NCBI GenBank assembly: GCA_050298535.1
Contig: JBNKUI010000118.1
Location: 1 to 64,000 of the forward strand
Reading direction: 5' to 3'
Origin: JABDMH01 sp050298535
Lineage (GTDB): Bacteria > Bacteroidota > Bacteroidia > Chitinophagales > Saprospiraceae
Length of the DNA stretch: 64,000 bases
Of the stretch, positions 17,725 through 26,616 are shown in pieces. The translations under genes were made by a program, and so were the position numbers. The number at the start of each line of letters is the position of its first letter. Position 1 is the stretch's first letter. The notes beneath the pieces are model-generated. The model was given only the letters and a program-made list of their open reading frames with translations, made no database searches and was not told the DNA's origin.

Positions 17725-18375
17725 CTAGCGTATACTCACCCGATGTACACCTGGCTGGTATTTTTGGGATATCAAACGAATGATTTCGTCGAAATCTTCT
17801 TTTCTCTTCACAAAATCCATGTCTTCGACATCGATTATCAGAATTGGGTAGCTGTTTTCGCTTCTGAAGTATTCAAAGTAAGCGTTTTGAATAGTGACGA
17901 GATAATCTTCAGTGATAGGAGTTTCCATGTTCCGACCACGTTCACTGATGAGTTCCAGAAGTTTGGGGGTAGACCGGTGAAGGTACACGAGTAGATCAGG
18001 GTATGGAAAGGGGTTTTCCAACAGTTGAAATAAGTGCTGAAATATCCTGAATTCCTCATCATGTAGATTATTTCTGGCAAATAGCAACGTCTTTGTAAAG
18101 CAGTAATCGGCAAAAATATGCTCTGCAAACAAGTCATGTGTGAGAATATGCTTTTGCATCTGCTTGTGGCGTTCTGTCATAAAGAATATTTCGACAGGAA
18201 AAGCATACCGATCCGGATCCTGATAAAAGAATGGCAGAAAGGGATTGTCAGTAAATTGTTCCAGCAGGAGCTTGCCATTGTAAAGCTTGGCGAGTTTATT
18301 CGCCAAAGAAGTTTTACCACTTCCTATGTTACCTTCTATGCAGATATACCGGTATGGCAGAGGATATGATTCCAT
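17725..18375 (-). CDS. Deoxynucleoside kinase (dAK/dGK type)
   Basis: A 216-aa P-loop kinase that salvages deoxynucleosides by phosphorylation. Visible are the P-loop IEGNIGSGKTSLANKLAK near residue 13, the substrate-site segment FPVEIFFMTERHKQM, the DYCFTKTLLFA block and the LID-like ISERGR. The specific base is not clear. The start codon overlaps the folK stop by one base, so it is the last gene of the operon AGCS symporter-folK-dNK. Confidence 0.85.
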   Translation of the reverse strand: MESYPLPYRYICIEGNIGSGKTSLANKLAKLYNGKLLLEQFTDNPFLPFFYQDPDRYAFPVEIFFMTERHKQMQKHILTHDLFAEHIFADYCFTKTLLFARNNLHDEEFRIFQHLFQLLENPFPYPDLLVYLHRSTPKLLELISERGRNMETPITEDYLVTIQNAYFEYFRSENSYPILIIDVEDMDFVKRKEDFDEIIRLISQKYQPGVHRVSIR

Positions 18376-18857
18376 TAAGGTTCAATCAATAAAACGTCCA
18401 ATGTATCCAAACATTGAAGATACAACTCTCGTATTGTCTTACCCAAAACAGGGTGTTTAAAATTAGGTGCCAGATCCATCAGCCCAGTCAGCACAAAGTT
18501 TCTTTCGGGAATTCCGGGGTGAGGTATTTGGAGTGATTCGGAATGAAGTATGACCTCCTCGTACGTTAAAATATCGAGATCTATAATTCTGGGGCCCCAT
18601 TTGATTTTGCGCTGTCTTCCCAGCTTGAGTTCTATTTGTTGAATGACTGCAAGCAAATCAGCGGGTGATAATTCGGTCTGTACTTTCAATACCTGATTAA
18701 AGAAATCGGACTGATCTTCCAGGCCCCAGGCTTTGGTCCGATAGATCGATGATTTATCGATCATTTTCACCTTGCCTTCAAGCGCATTAATTGCATCTTG
18801 AAGATTCTGGTGTCGATTTCCTTGATTACTTCCTACACCGATATAAACTTCTGCCAC
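18375..18857 (-). CDS. folK: 2-amino-4-hydroxy-6-hydroxymethyldihydropteridine pyrophosphokinase
   Basis: A 160-aa folate-pathway enzyme that transfers pyrophosphate from ATP to hydroxymethyl-dihydropterin. Clear family motifs: IGVGSNQGNRHQNLQDAI at the N-terminus, KWGPRIIDLDILTY, and IPHPGIPERNFVLTGLMDLAP. The start is GTG at 18857, which shares a base with the TAG of the upstream symporter gene, a layout that favours translational coupling. folC is 16 kb away. Confidence 0.93.
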   Translation of the reverse strand: MAEVYIGVGSNQGNRHQNLQDAINALEGKVKMIDKSSIYRTKAWGLEDQSDFFNQVLKVQTELSPADLLAVIQQIELKLGRQRKIKWGPRIIDLDILTYEEVILHSESLQIPHPGIPERNFVLTGLMDLAPNFKHPVLGKTIRELYLQCLDTLDVLLIEP

Positions 18858-20428
18858 TAAGTGATGGCATCTTTAATAGCCGTGAGATACCGGTTCAACT
18901 CTTCTCTAACTTTCGGGAACAGTATAAGTAGCCCAATCATGTTAGGGAAGACCATTGCGAGTATCATAGCATCTGAGAAATCAATAACTGCCTGAAGGCT
19001 CGAAGCAGAACCCACTATAATGAAGAGTACAAAGATTATCTTATACACCACGTCCGCTATCTTAGTTCTTCCAAATAGATACAGCCAGGACTGCAGACCG
19101 TAATATGACCAAGATAGCATGGTACTAAATGCAAATAAAACAATAGCAACTGTGAGCAGGTAAGAGGATCCTGGTATGGAGGATTCGAATGCCTGTGTCG
19201 TAAGATCTACGCCATTTAATCCTGAGGTATCAAGATAGTTGCCTGTCACGATGATGACCAATGCCGTCATTGTACAAATAAGTACAGTATCTATGAATGG
19301 CTCCAATAAGGCAACGACACCCTCGCTGGCGGGATATCTTGTTTTTACCGCCGAGTGTGCAATTGCAGCTGATCCAACACCAGCCTCATTTGAGAAGGCA
19401 GCCCTTCTAAATCCAGTCAGGATGACACCTACAAATCCACCAGCAACTGCCGTAGGATTGAAAGCCTCCCGTAGTATCAAGCCAAAGGCGGCACCTAACT
19501 GACTAAAATTAAGTACGATTACGGCCAGACACGATAGTACATACAAAACGGCCATGAACGGTACGATTTTCTCAGCAATATTACCGATGCGTTTGATACC
19601 ACCAATGATAACTATGCCTACCAAAATGGCCATAACCACGCCCAATAATGTTCCAGCCGCCCCGGATGTCATATTAAATTGCGTCATTATCTGCGAGGCT
19701 GCCTGATTAGACTGAAACATGTTCCCCCCCCCAAATGAAGCACCAATACAAAGTATAGCAAAGACCACCGCTAAAACACGACCTGCTCCGGGGAATCCTC
19801 GTTCTTTCAATCCTTTGGAAAGGTAATACATAGGACCACCGTAAACACGACCTGTGGCATCGACATCTCGGTAGGTGACACCCAATGTACACTCGACAAA
19901 TTTGGAGGACATACCCAATAGGCCAGCCAGTATCATCCAAAAAGTAGCACCGGGACCACCCATCACGATGGCAACAGCTACACCAGCGATATTTCCCAAT
20001 CCGACAGTACCAGAAACAGCGGCTGCAAGAGCCTGGAAGTGACTTACCTCACCTTGTTTACCCTCCTGTTTGATGGTATCAATAACATCTCCATCCACAA
20101 CCCGCACGGTGTCTGTAGTGATGGGTTCATCACTGCCTTCGAGGTCATCATACTTTCCTCGTACCACATTAATGGCCAGCGGGAACCTGGTAATATTGAC
20201 AAACCCAAATCGCAGGGTGAAAAACAAAGCACCTCCTATAAGAAGTAGGAGAACGATGGGCACACTCAGACCCCCTCCAATCGGTATACTTGTGAGTACA
20301 AAGGATACCCACCAATTGGCAATAGGTGTGAAGAGTTCATTGATTTTATCATCCAGTCCACCACTTTGCGCCAGGGCAAGGGTTGGTAAACAAATAGACA
20401 ATAGCAAGGGAAGTAGTAGTCGTTTCAT
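18857..20428 (-). CDS. Alanine/glycine:cation symporter (AGCS family)
   Basis: A 523-aa membrane transporter with an N-terminal signal-like helix (LLLPLLLSICLPTLALAQ) and about 11 further hydrophobic segments. AGCS signatures are present: AAVSGTVGLGNIAGVAVAIVMGGPGATFWM and FRRAAFSNEAGVGSAAIAHS. It imports alanine or glycine with Na+ or H+. It heads the operon with folK and the deoxynucleoside kinase, without obvious functional link. Confidence 0.9.
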   Translation of the reverse strand: MKRLLLPLLLSICLPTLALAQSGGLDDKINELFTPIANWWVSFVLTSIPIGGGLSVPIVLLLLIGGALFFTLRFGFVNITRFPLAINVVRGKYDDLEGSDEPITTDTVRVVDGDVIDTIKQEGKQGEVSHFQALAAAVSGTVGLGNIAGVAVAIVMGGPGATFWMILAGLLGMSSKFVECTLGVTYRDVDATGRVYGGPMYYLSKGLKERGFPGAGRVLAVVFAILCIGASFGGGNMFQSNQAASQIMTQFNMTSGAAGTLLGVVMAILVGIVIIGGIKRIGNIAEKIVPFMAVLYVLSCLAVIVLNFSQLGAAFGLILREAFNPTAVAGGFVGVILTGFRRAAFSNEAGVGSAAIAHSAVKTRYPASEGVVALLEPFIDTVLICTMTALVIIVTGNYLDTSGLNGVDLTTQAFESSIPGSSYLLTVAIVLFAFSTMLSWSYYGLQSWLYLFGRTKIADVVYKIIFVLFIIVGSASSLQAVIDFSDAMILAMVFPNMIGLLILFPKVREELNRYLTAIKDAIT

Positions 20429-20522
20429 AAGGTTAGAATTCGGTTTTAGCCACCGTTAAGGTAAAACGATTATCTGATTTATTGGAATTGATGCAATGGC
20501 AAAGAAGATCGAATTTGTGGTT

Positions 20523-20918
20523 TTAATCCTCTTCGGTGTAGTCATCCTTAAAGGACTCCAGTACACGGCGTTCACGCTTGGTAGGTCGGCCTGCACCTTT
20601 TTCCCTATGTTCCGGAGACGCTTTGCCAATGAACCACTTTTCATATTTATTCAACTCTTCAGCAGGTGTACGATCGATATATGCTTCCTGAGCTAGCGGA
20701 GCTGATACTCGTTTTTGAAGTAGCTTCAGAACTTCAAACTGTAAATTGTATCCATTTTTCTGGACCAATAATTGATCACCAACTACAATCAGATGTGAGG
20801 GCTTAAGCTTCAGGTCTCCCAATTTGACTTTACCTGCCTTGCAGGCAGCAGATGCAATGGTTCTTGACTTGAAGATTCTGACACTCCATAGCCATTTATC
20901 AATTCTGACCTTGTCCAT
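20523..20918 (-). CDS. S4-domain RNA-binding protein, Hsp15 family
   Basis: A 131-aa protein with an N-terminal S4 domain (RIDKWLWSVRIFKSRTIAS, then AGKVKLGD and VGDQLLVQ) and a basic C-terminal tail (REKGAGRPTKRERRVLE), as in Hsp15, which rescues stalled 50S subunits carrying nascent chains. Its start overlaps the end of the PPK2 gene by 20 bp, so the two are translated from one message. Confidence 0.9.
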   Translation of the reverse strand: MDKVRIDKWLWSVRIFKSRTIASAACKAGKVKLGDLKLKPSHLIVVGDQLLVQKNGYNLQFEVLKLLQKRVSAPLAQEAYIDRTPAEELNKYEKWFIGKASPEHREKGAGRPTKRERRVLESFKDDYTEED

Positions 20919-21666
20919 ATTTCTTCTCCTCTTCTGAAAGTATAGGCAATTGCATATTGAAACCTTCCATAATATCCACTATTGTCTTGGCGACAAAGTA
21001 ATCGCGGTACCATCTTCTGTCCGACGGCACAATGTACCAGGGTATGGTACTACGATTGATAACATCCTCATAAGCCCACATGTATTGGTCCCATAGTTCT
21101 GCTTCTTTCCAATCACCCCAGTTGTGCTTCCAGTTCTTGGACGGGACATCGATTCTTTCCTGTAGCTTTTCCTTTTGCCGCTCGCGACTCAGGTGCATAT
21201 AAAACTTGACCACGGTAGTATCGTTGTCAAACTGCAGAAGCTCCTCAAATCGATTAATGGCATTAATACGCTGCGACACATGTTCTTCATCAATCCACTT
21301 ATGCACCCGTTGTATCAAGACATCTTCATAATGAGATCGGTTGAATATCTGAATTCTGCCTTTTTTGGGCGTCATTTGATGAATACGCCATAAGAAATCG
21401 TGCGCAAATTCTAAATCTGTTGGTTTTTTGAATGCCTTTGCCCAAGTACCTGATGGACTACAAAACCGAAACACTTTTTTTGTAGCGCCATCTTTTCCAC
21501 TGGCATCCATTCCCTGGAATACTACCAGCAGGCTCCTCTTTCCTTCAGCATACATGAGATGCTGGAGGTCTCCAACCTTTCGGGAGAGTTTTTCTCTCTC
21601 CTCCTTGGTTTCCTTCTTCTTGAAACCAGCTGGCGCGTCAGTGGATATATCAGATAGTTTAATCAT
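20899..21666 (-). CDS. ppk2: Polyphosphate kinase 2 (PPK2) family phosphotransferase
   Basis: A 255-aa enzyme that uses polyphosphate to phosphorylate nucleotides. Walker A GMDASGKDG is at residues 52-60. The Walker B/lid segments FNRSHYEDVLIQRVH and SDRRWYRDYFVAK are also present. Length fits the single-domain PPK2 group. Whether it works on NMP or NDP is not evident. It overlaps the Hsp15-like gene. A heat-stress or starvation role for the pair is inference. Confidence 0.9.
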   Translation of the reverse strand: MIKLSDISTDAPAGFKKKETKEEREKLSRKVGDLQHLMYAEGKRSLLVVFQGMDASGKDGATKKVFRFCSPSGTWAKAFKKPTDLEFAHDFLWRIHQMTPKKGRIQIFNRSHYEDVLIQRVHKWIDEEHVSQRINAINRFEELLQFDNDTTVVKFYMHLSRERQKEKLQERIDVPSKNWKHNWGDWKEAELWDQYMWAYEDVINRSTIPWYIVPSDRRWYRDYFVAKTIVDIMEGFNMQLPILSEEEKKYGQGQN

Positions 21667-21730
21667 AAATGAATTTATTGAGTGAGCAGAAATATAGGAC
21701 TTTTAGATGGATAGAGCTTCGACTTATGGT

Positions 21731-22534
21731 TTAGTATTCTTTACTGAGAATCCAGATGTCTTGCTGAGGTTGGTTTTTGCTTTGGCTGCCTGGTACATGT
21801 CTCTCTATCCTGAAGTCCTTCACGAGTGCTTTCACATAGTCAGGTGGGTGAAAAGCACTGAATGTTCTGCGACCTTCTTCCACTCCATCTCTGATGACGA
21901 TATTATTTTGGTTATAGAGTCTTAACTCTTTGGTCGTGAGCTTGTGCATAAAGGCATCACCCTGGGTGGTCATCAGGAAGTACCCACCTTTCTGAAGTAT
22001 TCGGAAGATTTCTTGGATCCAGGCATCGTGGGCTTTCTCTGACAGATGTGTAAATACAGAAATGCTGTAGACCCACTCAATACGCTCATTTTCCAATTTG
22101 ATAGGTGGCATGAGGGCATTTTGAATAAATCGTACGTCAGGAATATTTTGTTGACACCATGTAATGGTTTGAGCATTGAAATCCGATCCCAACACCTGGC
22201 TCTCAGGCAGCAGTTTAGGCATATGTCGAATCACTCGTCCGGGACCACAACCCCAGTCGAGGATGGAATCCGGAAATTCTCTGCCAGCACATGCTTGAAA
22301 ATACGACAAAATTTCGCTGGCAGTCTTTCTCCCGCCTTCAAAGTAATTTCTATAGTTGAGATTGAAGGTCTCATACATGATGTCGTCAGCTGGCAGTATG
22401 ATATTTGGATACTCCTTGAGAAAGGCTTGATTTTCCCCCTTGAGCGTCCACCGTTGCCATGACATTCTTATACTGTCTATCACATCCCTGAGGCCTAAGT
22501 TACGCAGCCATTGTAAAACGATATTGGATAGCAT
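21731..22534 (-). CDS. Class I SAM-dependent methyltransferase
   Basis: A 267-aa protein with a clear SAM-binding motif I (DWGCGPGRVIRHM) and motif II-like SDFNAQTITWCQ, followed by WVYSISVFTHLSEKAHDAWIQE, typical of small-molecule or lipid methyltransferases. The N-terminal ~75 residues have no recognised domain. The acceptor is unknown. It follows the DUF58 gene by 28 bp on the same strand and may be co-transcribed with it. Confidence 0.82.
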   Translation of the reverse strand: MLSNIVLQWLRNLGLRDVIDSIRMSWQRWTLKGENQAFLKEYPNIILPADDIMYETFNLNYRNYFEGGRKTASEILSYFQACAGREFPDSILDWGCGPGRVIRHMPKLLPESQVLGSDFNAQTITWCQQNIPDVRFIQNALMPPIKLENERIEWVYSISVFTHLSEKAHDAWIQEIFRILQKGGYFLMTTQGDAFMHKLTTKELRLYNQNNIVIRDGVEEGRRTFSAFHPPDYVKALVKDFRIERHVPGSQSKNQPQQDIWILSKEY

Positions 22535-22562
22535 AAGGTCAAGACTGAATCTCGCCAGGAGA

Positions 22563-23489
22563 TCAGTTCATTCTGCTTCTTTTTATCAAGTAGGATTGCA
22601 GGACTGCCTTGAAGCCTTCAGCAATATCAGCTTCTACCAGGTCGATTTTATACTGAAGACATTTAAGTTTTAGCTGCTCTTTAAATGCCGCTAGTTTTTC
22701 GGTGTAAAGCTTCTTTACCTCGTGAGGTTGTACTTTTACTCGTTCACCGGATTCTACATCGATAAATAAGTAAGGCCTGTTTTCAAATTCAAAATCCATT
22801 TCCATCTTCTTGTCCACTACATGAAATAACAACACCTCATGTTTAGCGTGCTTCAAGTGCTGAAGTGCAGCAAACATATGATCCGGATCCTCAATACGAT
22901 CAAACATATCGCTGAAGATGACTACGAGGGAGCGTTTGTGTATACTATCCGCTATTTGATGCAAAGCTTTTGCAGCACTGGTCCCCTTGTCAGGCTTAGC
23001 ATCATTGATCGCATTGTCCAGGTAAGTCAATAAGAGCTTATAGTGAGAAGTACTACTTCTGGCAGGGGTATGTTGGCGGACCTCACTGTCGAAGAGGCTA
23101 AGACCAAAGGCATCTCGCTGCTTTCTAAGTAACATCATTAGCGACGCTGATGCCAACGAAGCCCATTTGATCTTATTAACCTTGAGACTTTTATCTCCTT
23201 CAATATCAGGAAAGTACATAGAAGATGAAATGTCAAGCACAATTTGACAACGTAGATTAGTCTCCTCTTCAAAACGTTTAGTAAACATCTTGTCGGTTCG
23301 CGCATACACCTTCCAATCAATGTTTCGCGTACTTTCACCCTGATTGTACAGTCTATGCTCAGCAAATTCAACTGAAAAACCATGAAAAGGACTTTTATGT
23401 AGCCCAATGATAAAACCTTCAACGACCTGACGGGCTATCAAATCGAGATTCTCAAGATCCTTGAGATTGTAGTTGTCAAAGTAACTCAT
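22563..23489 (-). CDS. DUF58 domain protein with vWA-like fold
   Basis: A 308-aa protein. DUF58 signature: YNQGESTRNIDWKVYARTDK followed by RFEEETNLRCQIVLDISSSM, where DxSxS is a MIDAS-type metal site. DUF58 proteins usually sit beside a MoxR ATPase and BatA/B proteins and are thought to assist complex assembly or envelope integrity. No MoxR is adjacent here. A separate vWA membrane protein is at 42.3 kb. A rho-independent terminator separates it from trxA upstream. Confidence 0.85.
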   Translation of the reverse strand: MSYFDNYNLKDLENLDLIARQVVEGFIIGLHKSPFHGFSVEFAEHRLYNQGESTRNIDWKVYARTDKMFTKRFEEETNLRCQIVLDISSSMYFPDIEGDKSLKVNKIKWASLASASLMMLLRKQRDAFGLSLFDSEVRQHTPARSSTSHYKLLLTYLDNAINDAKPDKGTSAAKALHQIADSIHKRSLVVIFSDMFDRIEDPDHMFAALQHLKHAKHEVLLFHVVDKKMEMDFEFENRPYLFIDVESGERVKVQPHEVKKLYTEKLAAFKEQLKLKCLQYKIDLVEADIAEGFKAVLQSYLIKRSRMN

Positions 23490-23503
23490 ATGCTAAAAAT
23501 AAG

Positions 23504-23536
23504 AAAGCTCTTATCCTAACGAAGAATAAGAGCTTT
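23504..23536 (-). terminator. Rho-independent terminator after trxA
   Basis: AAAGCTCTTAT (23504-23514) and ATAAGAGCTTT (23526-23536) form a perfect 11-bp stem with an 11-nt loop. Read on the minus strand it is followed by TCTTATTTTT. It lies 26 bp past the trxA stop and just before the DUF58 start. Confidence 0.8.
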
Positions 23537-23561
23537 GATTTCAATTGGATCGCAATCAATA

Positions 23562-23879
23562 TTAGATATGCGATTCGATTTTCTCAGAAAGCGCTGCCTT
23601 TGTTGCAGTACCTACATGTTTATGCACCACCTCACCATTCTTGATGAACAAAATGGTTGGAATGCTTCGTACATTATATTTCATCGAAACTTCAGGATGC
23701 TCATCCACATTTACCTTGCCTATCAGGGCCTTCCCGTCATAGTCCTTTGACAGTTCTTCGATGATTGGTCCGACCAATCGACAGGGACCACACCATTCAG
23801 CCCAAAAGTCTACAACTGCCAGTCCTTCCTGATCAAGAGCTGTCTCCTGAAAGTTAGAATCTGTGAATTCAAAAGCCAT
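23562..23879 (-). CDS. trxA: Thioredoxin
   Basis: A 105-aa cytoplasmic thioredoxin with the canonical WCGPC active site in FWAEWCGPCRLVGPI and the conserved cis-proline region SIPTILFIKNGE. An upstream ATG would add 39 residues without family similarity, so I use the ATG at 23879. It supplies reducing equivalents to reductases and repairs disulfides. A single-gene unit with its own terminator. Confidence 0.94.
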   Translation of the reverse strand: MAFEFTDSNFQETALDQEGLAVVDFWAEWCGPCRLVGPIIEELSKDYDGKALIGKVNVDEHPEVSMKYNVRSIPTILFIKNGEVVHKHVGTATKAALSEKIESHI

Positions 23880-23920
23880 TATTTCTAAAATTTTACTGTT
23901 GATAAATAAATTATGGGCTG

Positions 23921-23928
23921 CAAAAATA
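23921..23928 (-). promoter_or_regulatory. Possible trxA -7 element
   Basis: Read on the minus strand, TATTTTTG matches the Bacteroidota TAnnTTTG element about 40 bp before the trxA ATG. No TTG is found at the expected upstream distance, so the call is weak. A short palindrome (ACCAA-TCG-TTGGT, 23938-23950) lies just upstream of it. Confidence 0.35.
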
Positions 23929-24050
23929 ACCAAGATTACCAATCGTTGGTTACTTTTCAAGAATTGCTTGCTTTTGCAGCACAATGTCATTAACACAGAG
24001 GATACTGCTGAGGTTCATGGGTATCATTAAAATGTCGCCGAAAATACATT

Positions 24051-25133
24051 ATGCTCCGCATGCCTAAATACAGATGGTTGATCGGACCTGTTCTGGCGAT
24101 ACTGGCATTATTGATGCACCGGGTTGCATCTTCTTCCTTTATCGAATCCTGGTACGGTCATGGTCTATATCCAATAGTCCGTTGGTTTGTGGATCACACC
24201 ATTAGTCTCCTTGGTTTTCCTTTTTTCTATCTATTGTTGATTGGTATTATTGTCTGGCTAGTTTGGCGGATAAAAAGAATTAGGCAAATATCTCCACGAA
24301 AATTGAGAGCGTGGACCGATTTTGGAAAAGCCCTGCTTTCTCTTGCAGGTTGGGTTGTTTTCCTGTTCTACTTCATGTGGGGCTTCAATTATGATCGGCT
24401 TTCCATGGAGGAAAGACTCAGTTGGCAACCCGGCCCTATCGAACAATCAGACTTCGTCAGTGAATGCCAGTTAGTGGCCAGGTCCCTGGCTGATATCAGA
24501 ACCAGAAATGACCAGATCCTGAGTGAAACACTACTGAGGAATCACTATAATCTTCTGGAGGTCACACTCAGAAAGTCTTCATCCGAGCTTGCCGAAGAAT
24601 TGGGATATGATATTTCCGGTAAGATTCGCTGTAGACAGCTAGTACCCGCCGGTATATTATTGCGATGGGGTACGGCAGGTTTTTACAATCCCCTCTCCGG
24701 AGAGTGTAATATCGATCCAGGTCTTCACAAACTGCAGAAACCATTTGTGATGGCACATGAATTTTTTCATGCGCTGGGTGTCACCGGGGAGGGTGACTGC
24801 AACTTTCTGGCCTATGTACTTTGTAATCGATCACCCTATCCTCTCATCAAATATTCAGGTGAATTGGGCTATTGGCGGTACCTGCGACATTCTTTTCGTA
24901 GACTGGCTCCAGAGCAGTATAAGAGTACAGTTGACGCACTTCCGGAATCTGTGCAAAACGATTTGGAGGATATTGATGAAGCGATCAGAAAGTATCCTGA
25001 CATTGCTCCAAGATTTAGAAATGCAATGTATGACGCATATTTAAGGTCCAATAAAATACACGATGGCATGGCAAATTACAATCGCATCGTGAATATGGTG
25101 ATAAACTGGAAGCGTAACAGATCTTCCTGGTAA
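24051..25133 (+). CDS. DUF3810 family membrane protein, putative metallopeptidase
   Basis: A 360-aa protein with three N-terminal hydrophobic segments (VLAILALLMHRVAS, FPFFYLLLIGIIVWLVW, LAGWVVFLFYFMWGFNY) and a large domain behind them. Residues 236-240 are HEFFH in VMAHEFFHALGVTGEGDCN, an HEXXH zinc-binding pattern with an acidic residue downstream (GEGDCNF) that could be the third ligand. DUF3810 is common in Bacteroidota and has no assigned substrate. The DUF3052 gene follows after 10 bp. Confidence 0.82.
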   Translation: MLRMPKYRWLIGPVLAILALLMHRVASSSFIESWYGHGLYPIVRWFVDHTISLLGFPFFYLLLIGIIVWLVWRIKRIRQISPRKLRAWTDFGKALLSLAGWVVFLFYFMWGFNYDRLSMEERLSWQPGPIEQSDFVSECQLVARSLADIRTRNDQILSETLLRNHYNLLEVTLRKSSSELAEELGYDISGKIRCRQLVPAGILLRWGTAGFYNPLSGECNIDPGLHKLQKPFVMAHEFFHALGVTGEGDCNFLAYVLCNRSPYPLIKYSGELGYWRYLRHSFRRLAPEQYKSTVDALPESVQNDLEDIDEAIRKYPDIAPRFRNAMYDAYLRSNKIHDGMANYNRIVNMVINWKRNRSSW

Positions 25134-25143
25134 ATACTCGTAA

Positions 25144-25548
25144 ATGGCACATGGATATTCAGGGAAACCACTTTATAAGAAACTGGGAATGAAGCCAGGG
25201 AGTAGATGGCGTACCATCAACCCGCCCTCTGATTATAAAGAGTTATTGGGCCCAGTAGAAGATGTCAAATTTGTGCAAGATGATGAAGACCTGGATGGAA
25301 TACACTGGTTTGCCCCGGATGCCCTAACAGTAGAAAAAGCTATTATTGAAGGTAAAGACATGATTAAAAAATCCGGTATGATCTGGGTGTCATGGTATAA
25401 GAAGAGTGCGCGAATTCCTACAGACGTGACCGAAGATGTGATTCGGGACACAGCATTGAGTTTGGGTTTGGTAGATGTAAAGGTATGCGCAGTAGATGCT
25501 AAGTGGTCTGCACTCAAAGTCGTATGGAGGAAAGAAAATAGGGGCTAA
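25144..25548 (+). CDS. DUF3052 family protein
   Basis: A 134-aa cytoplasmic protein. The start (HGYSGKPLYKKLGMKPG), the WVSWYKKSARIPTDVTEDVIRD segment and the end (LVDVKVCAVDAKWSALKVVWR) match the DUF3052 family, whose function is unknown. It is probably co-transcribed with the DUF3810 gene and precedes moaA by 66 bp. Confidence 0.8.
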   Translation: MAHGYSGKPLYKKLGMKPGSRWRTINPPSDYKELLGPVEDVKFVQDDEDLDGIHWFAPDALTVEKAIIEGKDMIKKSGMIWVSWYKKSARIPTDVTEDVIRDTALSLGLVDVKVCAVDAKWSALKVVWRKENRG

Positions 25549-25614
25549 GTGTGATCTTTATCCCAATAAAATCGTTGTGCAGAGTAATACTATCTTTAGC
25601 TTTATGGGATGTAG

Positions 25615-26604
25615 ATGCGTATGTTAATCGATAGCCATGGCAGAAATATAAATTATGTGCGTCTTGCAGTGACTGATCGCTGTAACCTGAGGTGCTTTTA
25701 CTGCATGCCAGAGGAAGGCATTGATTATGTGGCTCGTCAGGAACTACTTACCTACGAGGAGATGGTGAGAGTCATTAACATAATGACAGATCTAGGTGTT
25801 GAGAAGCTTAGAATTACCGGAGGTGAACCGTTCCTTAGAAAAGATCTGATGGATTTTATTCGTCAGGTTGTTAAGTCCCCGCTAAAGGAAATCCACATCA
25901 CAACTAACGGGACACTCACGAAGCAGTATATTCCAGAACTAAAGGATTTGGGGATTAAGAGCATCAACCTTTCACTGGATACCCTGGATCGAGACCGATT
26001 CAAGACCATTACTCGTCGAGATGAATTGCACAAGGTGCTGGAAACTCTAGACACGCTTTTGGCACATGAGATTCCTACCAAAATCAATATGGTTGTGATG
26101 GAAGGTAGAAACACAGAAGATATAATAGCCATGGCTGAATTGGCAGCAGAGAAACCGGTCCAGGTGCGATACATAGAGGAAATGCCCTTTAATGGTACGG
26201 GAGCAGAAAATTCAGGTGCTACATGGGACTTTAGAAAGATTTATGAAGTACTTCAATCGAAATATCCCGACATCCATAAACAACAAATGCTCCCGGGAGC
26301 AACTTCTACAAAGTACTCGGTACCGGGATTTCAAGGTTCTTTGGGTATCATAGCGGCGTATAGTCGCACCTTTTGTGGGACCTGCAATCGCATACGAGTG
26401 ACCCCCAAAGGTATGATCCGAACCTGCCTGTATGATCAGGGTGTGTTTAACATTAGAGACTTGATGCGTCAAAATGCATCAGACAAGCAGATTGGGGATG
26501 CTATTACAGATGCAGTAAGACACAAAGCAGTGGATGGCTTTGCTGCCGAAAAACTACGGGGCTCTAATCCGATATCAGAGTCCATGTCAACCATAGGAGG
26601 ATAA
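25615..26604 (+). CDS. moaA: GTP 3',8-cyclase MoaA
   Basis: A 329-aa radical-SAM enzyme that performs the first step of molybdopterin synthesis with MoaC. The N-terminal [4Fe-4S] motif is CNLRCFYCMP; the C-terminal cluster ligands are in CGTCNRIRVTPKGMIRTCLY. The protein ends in Gly-Gly, needed for activity in known MoaA proteins. It heads the plus-strand Moco run moaA-moeA-moaC-mobA. Confidence 0.95.
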   Translation: MRMLIDSHGRNINYVRLAVTDRCNLRCFYCMPEEGIDYVARQELLTYEEMVRVINIMTDLGVEKLRITGGEPFLRKDLMDFIRQVVKSPLKEIHITTNGTLTKQYIPELKDLGIKSINLSLDTLDRDRFKTITRRDELHKVLETLDTLLAHEIPTKINMVVMEGRNTEDIIAMAELAAEKPVQVRYIEEMPFNGTGAENSGATWDFRKIYEVLQSKYPDIHKQQMLPGATSTKYSVPGFQGSLGIIAAYSRTFCGTCNRIRVTPKGMIRTCLYDQGVFNIRDLMRQNASDKQIGDAITDAVRHKAVDGFAAEKLRGSNPISESMSTIGG

Positions 26605-26616
26605 AAAATACACGGT

